A stretch of DNA of 64,000 nucleotides from Gracilimonas halophila (GCF_042684365.1 NZ_JBHULI010000024.1:372001-436000); one strand, 5' to 3'. Numbered from the stretch's first letter, positions 37,491-45,619 are shown. Notes: generated by a model from the letters alone, not told the origin. Numbers and translations: made by a program.

Positions 37491-37671
37491 CCCTGCTCCA
37501 TAGGAGCAACACGGTTGTAAAAACTCCATGCCTGAAACCTGCTCCGTGCCGTAGGTGCGGTATGTTATCAAGTAAGATTAGGATGCCAAAGCAAACTCAG
37601 CATAACGTCCCTAAGGGACGCAGTTGATGGTGCTGTTTACTTTTACATACATATTGTCCCTAACGGGACAC
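37491..37671 (+). repeat. Composite REP element, family 1, full copy upstream of the transposase
   Basis: Same order and orientation as the copy at 36752-36936: CTGCTCCATAGGAGCA (37493-37508), GTGCCGTAGGTGCGGTATGTT (37546-37566), CATAACGTCCCTAAGGGACG (37601-37620) and TTGTCCCTAACGGGACA (37654-37670). The two full copies are direct repeats bracketing the transposase gene, with about 550 bases between them. Spacer sequences between the arms differ between copies, while the arms and their tails are conserved. Confidence 0.8.
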
Positions 37672-37790
37672 GCTTAGGTTACACCTCAGACCTGGGGAAG
37701 TTCTCACCTCAATCCCTGCTTTTTCTCCAATATAAACCGGACAGCATGGTCACTCTTACGAACACAACAATGAACCCAAGACAAAACTCA

Positions 37791-37867
37791 ACCTGCTCCA
37801 TCGGTGCAGGATATTTGTAATACAACATAGCCTGCTTTATGCCCCCGCGCCGTAGGTGCGGTATGTT
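37791..37867 (+). repeat. REP-like palindromes, family 1, half copy
   Basis: Contains only the first two arms: ACCTGCTCCATCGGTGCAGG (37791-37810) with tail ATATTTGTAA, and GCGCCGTAGGTGCGGTATGTT (37847-37867). It has the same orientation as the other three copies in the window. The remainder of the 37420-38015 gap, beyond the repeats and the upstream motif, shows no gene. Confidence 0.7.
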
Positions 37868-38015
37868 TCCGAAATAGCCAGGGAGTCGGGATCTGAATAA
37901 GCAGGTTTCATTCTGGTTTTATAACTCCTGCTGCGTTAACCGTTCCCGTTAGCTTTACAAAGATGGAACTTCGTAACCAGAGTATATAAAACTCAGAATA
38001 AAATAAGACCATTAT

Positions 38016-38627
38016 TTAGAAAACAGCTATCACTTTTCCTACAATATGGTCCTCATGAATAAACCCAAAAAATCGACTGTCCATACTTTCATGCGGATTG
38101 TCACCTATCAAAAAATAACATCTATTTGGAATGCTAAAAATCGTGCTACTTGAAATAGTTTTTATTTTAAAATTATGCTCCTCTACGCATTCAAAAGATT
38201 GATCCATTAAATATGTCAGATATTCCCTCCCTTTAGTTTTTGTATCACCTGAAATCAAGTAATATAGCCCATCATGGGGATAGCTTTGTTCATCTATAAC
38301 TAGCTTATCAGAATTAATCTTTATGATATCATTGGGTATAGCAGTTATTCTCTTTACATATGGAATTACTTCGTCATTTATCTCATAATAAAACAATACT
38401 ATATCATTCCTTTTGAAAACATTTTTAGATTTAAATTTCTTCCAAATTAAAATAATATCACCTTGGTGAATAGTATCGAACATAGAATTACCTTGTACCC
38501 GGTATATGCTAAATTTGGTTACACTTGCTAGAACTAAAAGCACCAATACGATAAACCCTAATAAGAGTGGGAAGGCCTTTTTTTGTACTAGTTGAAACCT
38601 ATTAGGTTTTCTGCCTCTCGTTTTCAT
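38016..38627 (-). CDS. lepB: Signal peptidase I (S26 family)
   Basis: A 203-residue membrane-anchored S26 serine protease that cleaves signal or leader peptides. One N-terminal helix (about 19-37) is followed by the nucleophile S48 in QGNSMFDT, the general-base K92 in YVKRITAIPND, and the box IGDNPHESMDSRFFGF. It is short and AT-rich compared with housekeeping LepB of this group, which usually has two helices and over 300 residues. It is the last gene of an island that encodes a precursor peptide and two exported propellers, so it may be a dedicated protease; that is inference. The start ATG is weakly preceded by a ribosome site. Confidence 0.88.
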   Translation of the reverse strand: MKTRGRKPNRFQLVQKKAFPLLLGFIVLVLLVLASVTKFSIYRVQGNSMFDTIHQGDIILIWKKFKSKNVFKRNDIVLFYYEINDEVIPYVKRITAIPNDIIKINSDKLVIDEQSYPHDGLYYLISGDTKTKGREYLTYLMDQSFECVEEHNFKIKTISSSTIFSIPNRCYFLIGDNPHESMDSRFFGFIHEDHIVGKVIAVF

Positions 38628-38701
38628 AATGAAATGCTATAATAGAATTTGCTCTCTTCTCAGTTTTCTATTGAACAAAAAATATTACACAACTAGTTTT
38701 T

Positions 38702-39742
38702 TTATTTTCTTGATACTTCATATTCACCCAAATAAATTTCATCATTATCATAATTATACTCTAGTGTGAAAACTTTATTTCCATAAACTGAAAAATTACG
38801 AGCCGGGTTTTTTAAATGAATGGAAGATTTGTATTCGCCATTTGGTTTATACAAATCAATTATACGGATCCACCTATCAATACGATTAGAAATTCCAGTA
38901 TATATGATATTGTCGTAAACCTCGATGTCAATAGTAGCACGGATTAATTCTTTATTTCTACTCCTCCATCTTTTTTCGTGGATCAAAATATTATCTATAT
39001 TCTTAAAACCAACTATCCCTGTCGAATACTTTAGCTGTCCGTTAGTTGTATATCTACGTAAATATGGTTTAACCCGACCCGATATAATTAACTCTTCTCC
39101 CAGGACCTGCATATCACCTTCAAAATAAAGTACTGATCTATAATCTCTAACTTCAGGTTTTTGAAATGAGATAATTTTTTCTCCTTTAGAAGTATACTTG
39201 TAGATAATTCCTTCCGGTGTATACTGCTCAGATAAAATGTAAATGTTCCCTAGATCCGTGACCGCCAATTTTGAGGGTCTTGCATATTTATCAATTTGAA
39301 AAGACTGTATAAAATCACCTTTTGGTCCCCATTGTTGTACCTCCATTCTCTCTACATCAGCGAGCCATATGTCCCCCTTTTTATCGAATTTTAAATCAAA
39401 AGGGTTTCCAAATTCTGCAGGACCTCTTCCTTTTCCGTTCCCAATAGTTCTTAAATCATCAATTTGTCCTTTTGGGAGATAAATTAACTGATACTTTCCA
39501 GTATCATAAAACACTAAATTTCTTTCCTTATCAACTTCAAGAAAATATACTTCATATAATCCGTACTCTGCCAATCTGATTCTATTTAGATTGACTAATG
39601 TATCTAGATACACTCTTTCTATATCCACCCTTTCTGAAAACTCCCAATCACTTAAGCTTCCGATTGATTGGCTATATAGGTTTGTAGAAAAGGCAAAATA
39701 TAATATTAGTAATAGTCTTTTTATTTTATGAAAAGTCAACAT
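38702..39742 (-). CDS. Exported 6-bladed beta-propeller protein
   Basis: A 346-residue exported protein with a signal peptide (residues 1-24, ending NLYSQ) and propeller blades. Visible repeat motifs include GNGKGRGPAEFGNPFDLKFDKKGDIWLADVERMEVQQW split across two blades, and GNIYILSEQYTPEGIIYKYTSKG. The fold is the 6-bladed propeller class found in Bacteroidota exported proteins (PF17170-like). The GKGRGPAEF motif is also in its neighbour and in the lipoprotein at 27.8 kb. It lies between another propeller gene and a signal peptidase gene, in an AT-rich island. Its ligand is unknown. Confidence 0.8.
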   Translation of the reverse strand: MLTFHKIKRLLLILYFAFSTNLYSQSIGSLSDWEFSERVDIERVYLDTLVNLNRIRLAEYGLYEVYFLEVDKERNLVFYDTGKYQLIYLPKGQIDDLRTIGNGKGRGPAEFGNPFDLKFDKKGDIWLADVERMEVQQWGPKGDFIQSFQIDKYARPSKLAVTDLGNIYILSEQYTPEGIIYKYTSKGEKIISFQKPEVRDYRSVLYFEGDMQVLGEELIISGRVKPYLRRYTTNGQLKYSTGIVGFKNIDNILIHEKRWRSRNKELIRATIDIEVYDNIIYTGISNRIDRWIRIIDLYKPNGEYKSSIHLKNPARNFSVYGNKVFTLEYNYDNDEIYLGEYEVSRK

Positions 39743-39798
39743 TATTACATTCCGTAGATAAAATTATATTGGAAAAACAATCCTATTCATCATTTTCC

Positions 39799-40809
39799 TC
39801 ATTTATATTCGTGGTTAAATATTGTTAAGTACATTTCTTCATTTTCATCTTCTCTTAGGATGGCAATTTTATCTTCTGTCATCACAAATGACTTAAATTC
39901 AAAGGGAAGTTGAATAGAGTGCAGATATTTCTGCTGGTTTTCCATATACACATCTATATAACGATACCTAAAATTTTTTGGCAAGCCGGAGTAACTCACA
40001 TACAACATTCCGTTTAAATAATAAATATTACTGGTATATCGTAGTGCACTGGGATTTAAAGACGTATACCTCCCATTGGTTTTCACTACCTCTTCATTAG
40101 GTTCCGAATCATAAATAGGCAGGGTATAAATAAGTTCTCCATTTTCATTGTATTTTTTTATTTCGTTTACATAGCGTTTTGCATAGTATAGATTTTCTTG
40201 CTCATCGCACGCCAATGTACCATCTGTATAGTATACCCATCGTTCCTGTTCATCTTCAATTTCATAAAAAGAATGAATTAAATCTCCAACTTTAGCATAT
40301 TGATGTATAAGTCCATTTGGACCATATTGAGAAGAAAGTATATACATCAAGTTTGAACCTTTACATAATGTTAATCGCGCCGGCCTAATAAAACGTGATC
40401 CCACTGACATTTCTTCAATAAACTCTCCATCAGTATTCCATTTCATTATTTTATTATTTCCTGTATCTATTAAAAAAATGATGCCATCATCAACTTTTAG
40501 ATCAAAAATCTGACCAATTTCTTGTGGGCCTTTTCCTCTATTTCCAAATAATTGAAATGTTGAATGCGTCAAATCATATACTACTATTTTGTATTTGGCA
40601 AGATCAAAAAAAACAATCCTATGATCACTTTCTGATATATCAATTGAAGAAGCCGGACGAAAAATTTCATGCTCTGAAAGTAAAATATCTTGGGTAACCT
40701 CCAATGTATAATCACCCAAAGTACGTTTATCTTGAGCCGAAACATCAATAATCGTAGTTAGGATTAGTACAAAAAATAATATTGTTATTGCTAGATGTCT
40801 TGCTTCCAT
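39799..40809 (-). CDS. Exported 6-bladed beta-propeller protein
   Basis: A 336-residue exported protein, distantly related to the next gene downstream. The signal peptide ends at VSAQD (about residue 26). Blade motifs include FGNRGKGPQEIGQIFDLKVDDG, FLIDTGNNKIMKWNTDGEF and LMYILSSQYGPNGLIHQYAKVG. The ATG at 40809 has a perfect AGGAGG-type site seven bases upstream, so the start is secure. A terminator separates it from the peptide gene upstream, but the ribosome site suggests strong expression. The two propellers share blade motifs and probably arose by an old duplication. Confidence 0.82.
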   Translation of the reverse strand: MEARHLAITILFFVLILTTIIDVSAQDKRTLGDYTLEVTQDILLSEHEIFRPASSIDISESDHRIVFFDLAKYKIVVYDLTHSTFQLFGNRGKGPQEIGQIFDLKVDDGIIFLIDTGNNKIMKWNTDGEFIEEMSVGSRFIRPARLTLCKGSNLMYILSSQYGPNGLIHQYAKVGDLIHSFYEIEDEQERWVYYTDGTLACDEQENLYYAKRYVNEIKKYNENGELIYTLPIYDSEPNEEVVKTNGRYTSLNPSALRYTSNIYYLNGMLYVSYSGLPKNFRYRYIDVYMENQQKYLHSIQLPFEFKSFVMTEDKIAILREDENEEMYLTIFNHEYK

Positions 40810-40832
40810 ATTTACCTCCTTTTTCTAAGACT

Positions 40833-40884
40833 TATAAAATAAAAGAACAAGCTTAATTAAAGTAGATTAAGCCTGTCCAAGTTC
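40833..40884 (-). terminator. Terminator between the cysteine-rich peptide gene and the first propeller gene
   Basis: On the minus strand ACAGGCTTAAT (40865-40875) pairs with ATTAAGCTTGT (40847-40857), with one G-U, and GAAC/GTTC can extend the outer stem. A TTTTATTTTAT tract (40833-40844) follows. It lies about 27-78 bases after the peptide stop and would make the peptide gene the end of an abundant short transcript, with partial readthrough into the propellers. Confidence 0.7.
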
Positions 40885-40910
40885 TCAGTTTATACTTTGT
40901 ATTTATTTTT

Positions 40911-41189
40911 TTACTTCTGTTCTGGAAGTTCTTTTTCCTCTGGAGGGTTACCCTTACAGTCTTTTTTCATTTGCCAGTTACCTATATGTACTACAGTTAC
41001 AGAGGTACAATACATATCAGCACCATCACATCCGGCAGCACCACAAGGACCGGCGTATGCTGTTTCCATCCCTACTATTCCTTCAAGTGAAATATCATCC
41101 GATTCTGATAATTGAATCTGAAATCCACTTACAAGAATCACTAAAGATAGTATTGCCACAATGTTGGTTATATATGCTTTAAGCTTCAT
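40911..41189 (-). CDS. Precursor of a small secreted four-cysteine peptide (NVEALA-like leader)
   Basis: A 92-residue precursor. The ATG at 41189 is chosen because GGAGATAA lies just before it, and this ribosome site overlaps the stop of the MauE-like gene. Residues 5-23 form a hydrophobic signal segment, then an acidic linker leads to GMETAYA|GPC. The AYA-G junction (46/47) looks like a peptidase site and resembles the NVEALA leader motif of Bacteroidota exported peptides. The predicted mature part of 46 residues has cysteines at 49, 54, 61 and 78 and a charged Pro/Glu-rich tail. Neighbours are a redox-type membrane protein, propellers and a signal peptidase. Function is unknown: signal, toxin or surface peptide are all possible. 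Confidence 0.72.
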   Translation of the reverse strand: MKLKAYITNIVAILSLVILVSGFQIQLSESDDISLEGIVGMETAYAGPCGAAGCDGADMYCTSVTVVHIGNWQMKKDCKGNPPEEKELPEQK

Positions 41190-41191
41190 GA

Positions 41192-41650
41192 TTATCTCCA
41201 TTTATTATTGTTTTTATTTACCCCTTCTGGAGTCTCTTTAGTTTTAAAAACTGAACCACAAATAAAAGCTGCCATCCCGAGCAGAACTGCATTTCTAATT
41301 ACCATAAGCTCATCAAAATTACCAAAAGTGAATTCACCTAAACAGCCACATACTATCTCCCAGTTGTTAAAATACCCCACCAAACTTATTAGTAAGAATA
41401 TGGTACAAAGGACGCTCGCTGATATAGCCGTAAACCGAGGTTTAAATTGAAAGAAAAGGCTGATGGCAAGAAAAATCTCAAGTATTGAAGCCATGTAAAC
41501 AAATACATAAGCATTTTCTTCGTTCAACAAATCAAAAAACAATAGTACCTCTATAAGATTATCTGGCATTATTAATTTTAATATGCCCGCTATTAAAAGG
41601 ACCCCGCCTAATATCCATCTGAAATATTTTATAACTGAAGCTTTTAACAT
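41192..41650 (-). CDS. MauE/DoxX-like redox-associated membrane protein
   Basis: A 152-residue protein with four membrane helices (about 8-28, 47-67, 72-95, 115-133), the layout of the MauE/DoxX group that supplies oxidising or reducing equivalents for cysteine pairs in exported proteins. A C101-G-C103 pair follows the third helix in EIVCGCLGEFTFG, a motif also seen in MauE-like proteins of Bacteroidota peptide loci. Its stop codon lies two bases before the start of the cysteine-rich peptide gene, which strongly suggests that it handles the disulfides of that peptide. Direct evidence is limited to topology, cysteines and context. Confidence 0.8.
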   Translation of the reverse strand: MLKASVIKYFRWILGGVLLIAGILKLIMPDNLIEVLLFFDLLNEENAYVFVYMASILEIFLAISLFFQFKPRFTAISASVLCTIFLLISLVGYFNNWEIVCGCLGEFTFGNFDELMVIRNAVLLGMAAFICGSVFKTKETPEGVNKNNNKWR

Positions 41651-41701
41651 TATTCATGTGTCTATTTAAATCTCTCTTTTCAGTCTAATTTGTATAAACT
41701 A

Positions 41702-42067
41702 TTAAGACAAATACTTTTCATCGCTTTTTTTACTCCTCGATAATACTCCCCTTTTTTTCCACTCAGTTGGTGGTCTTCCGGTATGCTTTCTTATATACCT
41801 GTTAAGGTCTTTCTCATCTCCAACACCAAGCTCGAAACCTATCTCAAAGCAGCTTTTTTGGGGATTTTCTTTTACAATCTCATGAAATTTCTCTATCCTA
41901 AATTCAATAAGCTTTTGTTTTGGTGGAGTGCCGTGAAGCCTTTTAAAATTCCGTGAAAAATACTTCGGACAATTATACCCCATCTTTTCTGCCCACTCAG
42001 TTACCGTTCGTATTTCTTTTAGATTTTCCTGCGCTATCTGCAACGCGTTTTCCATTGGTTGTTTCAT
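41702..42067 (-). CDS. Stand-alone AraC-type DNA-binding protein
   Basis: A 121-residue protein that consists almost only of the two helix-turn-helix motifs of an AraC-family DNA-binding domain: VTEWAEKMGYNCPKYFSRNFKR with GTPP, then SCFEIGFELGVGDEKDLNRYIRKHTGRPPTEW. There is no sensory domain, like MarA/SoxS in size. It is the first gene of the AT-rich island, 51 bases before the MauE-like gene on the same strand, and may be the local regulator. The region upstream (42068-42705) would contain its target site; I see no obvious direct repeat for it. Confidence 0.85.
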   Translation of the reverse strand: MKQPMENALQIAQENLKEIRTVTEWAEKMGYNCPKYFSRNFKRLHGTPPKQKLIEFRIEKFHEIVKENPQKSCFEIGFELGVGDEKDLNRYIRKHTGRPPTEWKKRGVLSRSKKSDEKYLS

Positions 42068-42705
42068 ATATATATGGTTTTAGGTTTATGTTTTTAACAA
42101 GTCATTGCCTTTTTACCTGTCAAAAATGTCCTTCCAATGGATGAGCTATACACACCCAAAAGCGTTTCACCGCTAACGATATATTATCGTAGTTATAAAT
42201 CTAAGAGTATTAAGCAGAGAAAATGTTACAATTTAAGTGCAAAATAAATGAAGCTAACCTTTATTACTCCTTCAGAAACAAAGGGAATCACATTATTCGA
42301 CCTTAGAAAAAATAGCGTTAAGAAGATGGCGGAATGAAGCGTTAAGAAAGAAATCAAACCGCATGGTAGCCAACTTACCTGCAAGCCCGGTGATGGAGCA
42401 TTGATTTCTTTTAGCGGAGTGGAGTCAGCTTTAGCTCTTTTTTCGCAGTCGGGAGTTTTAGGTTCTTTTGTCGGCACAAAAGAACAAGGAAGGTGAATAC
42501 AGAAATTAGTCTTTCCAAGGTATGGGAAACCGAAGCTAACAAATTTGATTAGCGATTAACGAACGGTGATTAACGATTTTTGAAGGAATGGCACGGGAAG
42601 CCGGAGCATTCGGGGTTGGCCTCAGACCCGTAACGCTTGAAGGAGCTTCGCACGCTTCAAGGTTACTCCAACTCATCACTCATAACTAAAAACTCAAAAC
42701 TACCC
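42068..42705. other. Intergenic region with inverted repeats, no gene supported
   Basis: This 638-base gap between purB and the AraC-type gene has two clear palindromes. AAAGAAATCAA (42347-42357) pairs with TTGATTTCTTT (42401-42411) over a 43-base GC-richer loop, and GTTCTTTTGT (42462-42471) pairs with ACAAAAGAAC (42476-42485) around CGGC. A CTTGAAG/CTTCAAG pair lies near 42636-42662. Base composition changes sharply inside it, from AT-rich (left) to GC-richer (right), so it is the likely edge of the island. An 83-codon open frame across the repeats looks non-coding. Confidence 0.5.
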
Positions 42706-44001
42706 TCACTCCAGTCCAACACGCTTAAAGATCACATCCACATACCGGGTGTGGTGCTCCAGATCGAAGGCCTCATCGATCTCTTCCTGGGTTAAGGCTT
42801 CAGTGATGGTCGAATCAGCTTCCACGATGGGCTTGAACAGCGTTTGTGATTCCCAGGACTTCATTGCCAAAGGCTGCACGGTATCGTAGGCTTGCTCGCG
42901 AGGCATGCCCTTGTCGATGAGTTTGTGGAGGAGCCGTTGGGAGAAAACCAGTCCCTGTGTTTTCCAGATATTGGCTTCCATGTTGTCCTCAAATACTACG
43001 AGGTTTTCGATCACTCCGGCGAAGCGGTTCAGCATATAGTCGAGCAGTGTGGTGGCATCGGGCAGGATGATCCGTTCAGCTGAGGAATGCGAGATGTCGC
43101 GTTCATGCCAAAGCGGGATATTCTCGTAAGCGGTGACCATATATCCGCGAAGTACGCGGGCGCAACCGGAGATATTCTCGGAGCTGATGGGATTTCGTTT
43201 GTGCGGCATGGAAGAGGATCCCTTCTGCCCTTTTCGGAAGGCTTCTTCGGCTTCCCTTAATTCACTGCGCTGCAGATGGCGGACTTCCACGGCCATCTTC
43301 TCCATGGTTGAGCCGATCAGCGCCAGCGTGGAGAGATAATAGGCATGGCGGTCGCGCTGCAAGGTCTGAGTTGAAATCGGCGCCGGACTCAATCCTAATT
43401 TCTCACAGGTATGTTCTTCAACTTCCGGCGGGATGTTTGCAAAGGTCCCGACCGATCCGGATAGCTTCCCAAATTCCACATCATCTGCCGCTTTTTTAAA
43501 TCGCTCCAGATTTCGGTTCATTTCCGCATACCAGAGAGCACACTTTAAACCAAAGGTGGTTGGCTCGGCGTGGATGCCGTGGGTCCGCCCCATCATCACG
43601 GTGTATTTGTGCGCTTTGGCTTTTTCGGCCAGTACATCCACGATGCGTTCAAGGCCTTCCAGCAGAATCACGTTAGCCTTTTTAAGCCGAACGCCCCAGG
43701 CGGTGTCTACTACATCGGTGGAGGTGAGTCCGTAGTGCACCCATTTCTTTTCATCACCCAGTGTTTCGGAAACGGCTCGGGTGAAAGCCACCACATCGTG
43801 ACGGGTTTTAGCTTCGATCTCTTTGATACGGGCTACATCAAAACCGGCATTTTCGTAGAGTTTGTCCACGTCTTCCATGGGGATCTTGCCGAGTTTGGCC
43901 CAGGCCCAGCATGCGGCAAGTTCCACATCCAGCCAGGCTTGAAATTGTGCTTCATCGGTCCACAGATCGGACATTTCTTTACGAGAGTAGCGAGAGATCA
44001 T
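42706..44001 (-). CDS. purB: Adenylosuccinate lyase PurB
   Basis: PurB catalyses two fumarate-releasing steps of purine synthesis, SAICAR to AICAR and adenylosuccinate to AMP. The 431-residue protein belongs to the fumarase/aspartase superfamily. Key parts are TRHDVVAFTRAVSE, HYGLTSTDVVDTAW, MMGRTHGIHAEPTTFG with the catalytic histidine, and the signature loop GSSSMPHKRNPISSENISG around residues 262-280. Length is normal for the B. subtilis-type enzyme. It is GC-richer than the island to its left. A gap of 86 bases separates it from the M48 gene upstream. Confidence 0.95.
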   Translation of the reverse strand: MISRYSRKEMSDLWTDEAQFQAWLDVELAACWAWAKLGKIPMEDVDKLYENAGFDVARIKEIEAKTRHDVVAFTRAVSETLGDEKKWVHYGLTSTDVVDTAWGVRLKKANVILLEGLERIVDVLAEKAKAHKYTVMMGRTHGIHAEPTTFGLKCALWYAEMNRNLERFKKAADDVEFGKLSGSVGTFANIPPEVEEHTCEKLGLSPAPISTQTLQRDRHAYYLSTLALIGSTMEKMAVEVRHLQRSELREAEEAFRKGQKGSSSMPHKRNPISSENISGCARVLRGYMVTAYENIPLWHERDISHSSAERIILPDATTLLDYMLNRFAGVIENLVVFEDNMEANIWKTQGLVFSQRLLHKLIDKGMPREQAYDTVQPLAMKSWESQTLFKPIVEADSTITEALTQEEIDEAFDLEHHTRYVDVIFKRVGLE

Positions 44002-44087
44002 GAAATATACGTTGGATTAAAAATTCAGCCCAAAGATAGGATTTTAAATGAACAGATTAAGCCCGTATTTGCCCTTCTTTGAATTTG

Positions 44088-45578
44088 TTACTGAACCGGC
44101 ATCTTCAACACGGTACCTCTTTCAATGGTCTGATCCAGTTCAACCTGATTGATGATCGCTACGTCAATAGGTTCGATGTTCATGGGAAGTTCGTTCGGGA
44201 GGAACTCACTGAATATCCCTGATTCTGAGACCGTGATCAGTTCAAGCCGCACCGGTTCGATATTTAAAATAGATTCGTCCTGCAGCTCCTGAAAACCGGA
44301 TGGTATAGAGTTGAAGCGGGCTTCATAATTTTCATACCCGGCAGCAGAAGTATAACTCAGGAATCGGTAGATATATCCGCCATATTCAATAGCTGTAAGC
44401 TGAAGCTTAAGTTCACTGCCATCCTGGGTGGCAGCAGTGGCCACTCCCCGGTAGCCATTCATTCCGGCTTCGGCATACTCGGTCTGACTTTCAACGGTTA
44501 TTCCTTCTTGTGCCAAAAATGTTTGCACTGATGTCCGGGGACTTTCATTTTCAGAATCTAAGGTGAATTGAGAGATGGCAGTTTGGTCTTCATTTACCAT
44601 GATCACTGCACTTGGCTGATTGTACAGATCAAATCCGGACGGTACCGGAAACAGGAATTCAAGATCAGGATGATAGAAAATGCCATCTCTTGCAAATCCT
44701 TGTCTTGGATTATCCCCAAACATGATATTCTCTATCATGCCCATAAATTCTTCTTTATCAAGAATGGTTTGCTCGTATCCCCTTTCAGCCCATTCCTGCG
44801 CAAGCTGAGGAATGGTTTCTTCACGCTCTCCCGGATCGGGGTGACTTGAAAGCAAGGTTGGAATTCCTCCACCCTGTGTTTCAGAGATCCGTTTCAGTGA
44901 AGTGAAAAAGTCAGCACCTTCGGCAGCCTGATAATTTTTCATCGCAGAATACTCTACGCCAAGTGCATCTGATTCCCGCTCGGCATCCCTTCCGTATTTC
45001 AGGAAAAGCAACTGTGCTGTCTGGCCACTGAGCTGCAGGATACTTCCGCCGTCATATCCCAGGGATTCACCGATAATAGCTCCTCCAATTACAGCAAGCT
45101 GTCCGAATTGCTGGGTAGCCGCTCGCTGAGAAGCATGTCGGGCCGCAACGTGGGCGATCTCATGTCCTAAAACCACGGCAAGCTGTGCTTCGTTATTAAG
45201 GTGGGCGAGTAATCCTCTGGTTACATAAATATATCCTCCGGGCAGCGCAAAAGCGTTTACCACAGGGCTGTCTAACACACGGAAGGTGAACTCTGTCTCT
45301 CTGAATTTTTGGGGAGTATCTTCTCTTCGTAAGTGACTTACTTCGAGTAAAGATTGTCCAAGATCAGATACATAATTAGTTAATTCTTCATTTTCATAAA
45401 GTCCGTACTGAGCTATGATCTCACTGTCAGCATCTTTCCCTATCTGTACCTCTTGCTCCCAGGTATAGCCAAAAGCACGCTTGTTACCTGAAACAGGATT
45501 TTGCTCGAGGGTAACACAACTGTTCAGCCCTAAAAATGCAATAATTACAATAGATATAAATATTGGCCTGATCTTCAT
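44088..45578 (-). CDS. M48-family metalloprotease lipoprotein
   Basis: An envelope metalloprotease of about 496 residues. The start is the ATG at 45578, which follows AAAGAGATG and opens a lipoprotein signal (lipobox LGLNSC); the frame is open further upstream but those residues are charged and overlap murB. The zinc site is H139-E140-IA-H143 in GHEIAHVAARHASQ, with the third ligand in the downstream RDAERESDALGVEYS. Residues past about 330 form a second domain ending in a LysM-like RGTVLKMP motif, as in BepA/YfgC-type periplasmic quality-control proteases with extra domains. A TTGTAAGGAA sequence lies about 32 bases upstream. Confidence 0.9.
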   Translation of the reverse strand: MKIRPIFISIVIIAFLGLNSCVTLEQNPVSGNKRAFGYTWEQEVQIGKDADSEIIAQYGLYENEELTNYVSDLGQSLLEVSHLRREDTPQKFRETEFTFRVLDSPVVNAFALPGGYIYVTRGLLAHLNNEAQLAVVLGHEIAHVAARHASQRAATQQFGQLAVIGGAIIGESLGYDGGSILQLSGQTAQLLFLKYGRDAERESDALGVEYSAMKNYQAAEGADFFTSLKRISETQGGGIPTLLSSHPDPGEREETIPQLAQEWAERGYEQTILDKEEFMGMIENIMFGDNPRQGFARDGIFYHPDLEFLFPVPSGFDLYNQPSAVIMVNEDQTAISQFTLDSENESPRTSVQTFLAQEGITVESQTEYAEAGMNGYRGVATAATQDGSELKLQLTAIEYGGYIYRFLSYTSAAGYENYEARFNSIPSGFQELQDESILNIEPVRLELITVSESGIFSEFLPNELPMNIEPIDVAIINQVELDQTIERGTVLKMPVQ

Positions 45579-45609
45579 TTTGACATCTCTTTTAATTGAT
45601 ATGATTTCT

Positions 45610-45619
45610 TTCCTTACAA
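45610..45619 (-). promoter_or_regulatory. TTGTAAGGAA motif upstream of the M48 gene
   Basis: On the minus strand this ten-base sequence equals the core of the conserved motif found upstream of the transposase (37453-37462) and ssb (48721-48730) genes. It lies in the gap between murB and the M48 gene, about 32 bases before the chosen ATG, a suitable place for a promoter element. Confidence 0.35.

Noticed and set aside
36958..37671. A standard IS200/IS605 element with tnpB and terminal hairpins
   Set aside because: There is no tnpB, and the flanking repeats are multi-arm REP elements also found away from the gene, which fits a RAYT-type gene better.
36752..37870. CRISPR array
   Set aside because: The repeated palindromes are irregularly spaced, few, contain internal hairpins and lack unique spacers of constant length; no cas gene is present. 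They fit REP elements next to a Y1 transposase.
42226..42477. 83-codon open frame on the minus strand between purB and the island
   Set aside because: It crosses two palindromes, has no ribosome site and mixed, non-protein-like composition; more likely a repeat element.
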